Source: B8-G4 sp033720735
Lineage (GTDB): Bacteria; Bacteroidota; Bacteroidia; Chitinophagales; Saprospiraceae
Length of the DNA: 15,775 bases
Assembly (NCBI GenBank): GCA_033720735.1
Contig: JAWWBX010000079.1
Coordinates: forward strand, 1 to 15,775
Direction: 5' to 3'
The notes under the pieces are model-generated. The model made no database searches, had not been told where the DNA came from, and saw nothing but the letters and a program-made list of their open reading frames with translations. Numbering within the stretch: position 1 is the stretch's first letter; every line of letters starts with the position of its first letter. Shown piece after piece: positions 15,433 through 15,775 of the stretch. Both the position numbers and the translations under genes were made by a program.

Positions 15433-15775
15433 TTATGGGAATCCTTTATACATAAAGGGATAAAAGGTGCATGTAGAATCGAAATCTCCGAGCTTTTTGA
15501 ACATCCGAGCTTTTTGTCCGAAGTTGAATAATCGATAGAGGTGATATGAATCACGATTTCTTTGCGAGAACCGCAGCTCATTTCGGGAGAAGAAAAAGGG
15601 GGTTTCTTTGCCCAAGCGTGTTGTTTTGACCTCTATGTATTTGTCAGAACCATTGAAGTTTTTTGAGAGGATGTCAAACCCAGCACCGTCCCCTTCCGAT
15701 TGCGAAACCCACTCGACCTGTGTGGCCAGCTTATCATGCCCTGAGATACTAAGTTGCCATTGCTCATATTTTACA
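15433..15775 (-). CDS. DUF3883 domain protein (PD-(D/E)xK-like), C-terminal part, enters from right edge
   Basis: A minus-strand frame, open at the window edge, gives the last 113 residues before a TAA at 15433-15435. It contains Q-V-E-W-V-S, then G-D-G-A-G-F-D-I-L-S, then Y-I-E-V-K-T-T (Glu at 15631-15633, Lys at 15625-15627), then T-P-F-F-F-S-R-N-E-L and Y-H-L-Y-R-L-F-N-F. This order is that of DUF3883, a domain with a restriction-nuclease-like D...E-x-K core, usually found at the C-terminus of larger proteins. Those proteins often carry helicase, ATPase or other nucleic-acid domains and often lie in defence loci. What precedes the domain here is outside the window, so the full protein cannot be named. 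The DNA is clearly AT-richer than the rest of the window, which may point to recent acquisition. It is convergent with the MBL gene. Confidence 0.8.
   Translation of the reverse strand, partial: VKYEQWQLSISGHDKLATQVEWVSQSEGDGAGFDILSKNFNGSDKYIEVKTTRLGKETPFFFSRNELRFSQRNRDSYHLYRLFNFGQKARMFKKLGDFDSTCTFYPFMYKGFP

Noticed and set aside
15487..15516. Direct repeat TCCGAGCTTTTTG twice (period 17) in the DUF3883 gene, as a possible frameshifting duplication.
   Set aside because: The reading frame on both sides follows the expected DUF3883 order (Y-R-L-F-N-F, then M-F-K-K-L-G-D-F), so no shift is apparent and the repeat is probably chance.

Overview
The window looks like chromosomal DNA of a moderately GC-rich member of the Bacteroidota, possibly Saprospiria or a related group. 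The evidence is the style of the proteins: a very large secreted Asp-box/PKD/LamG protein, a TolB-like propeller fused to an outer-membrane barrel, and an ECF sigma factor followed by a tiny anti-sigma-like protein. In addition, two stretches read as Bacteroidota-type TAnnTTTG promoters and Shine-Dalgarno sequences are mostly absent. No rRNA, tRNA, CRISPR array or insertion sequence was seen.

Layout. A GT-C membrane glycosyltransferase runs off the left edge on the minus strand (1-766). It is divergent from an ECF sigma factor (841-1458), and the gap between them holds a perfect 7-bp dyad. On the plus strand follow the small anti-sigma-like protein (1519-1755) and a 1494-residue exported multidomain protein (1786-6270). 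Next comes peptide chain release factor 1, prfA (6305-7381), which has its own likely promoter. Closely spaced behind it are a PAPS-type sulfotransferase (7395-8057), a two-domain GT2 glycosyltransferase (8076-9236) and an O-antigen ligase/polymerase-like membrane protein (9263-10552). The last of these converges on, and overlaps by 93 bp, a second GT2 glycosyltransferase on the minus strand (10460-11308). Upstream of that gene on the same strand is a 1094-residue TolB/outer-membrane-barrel protein (11351-14635). Divergent from it is an MBL-fold hydrolase (14769-15407), whose stop codon lies inside an 11-bp stem-loop. The right edge is visibly AT-richer and carries the C-terminal part of a DUF3883 (PD-(D/E)xK-like) protein on the minus strand (15433-15775).

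How the genes fit together. The GT-C enzyme, the two GT2 enzymes, the sulfotransferase and the ligase together suggest assembly of a possibly sulfated surface or secreted glycan. The exported Asp-box protein and the TolB/barrel protein act at the envelope. The ECF/anti-sigma pair directly precedes the exported protein and may control it, but this is inferred only from position. prfA and the MBL hydrolase are housekeeping genes. The DUF3883 gene may mark the start of an accessory or defence-type segment outside the window.
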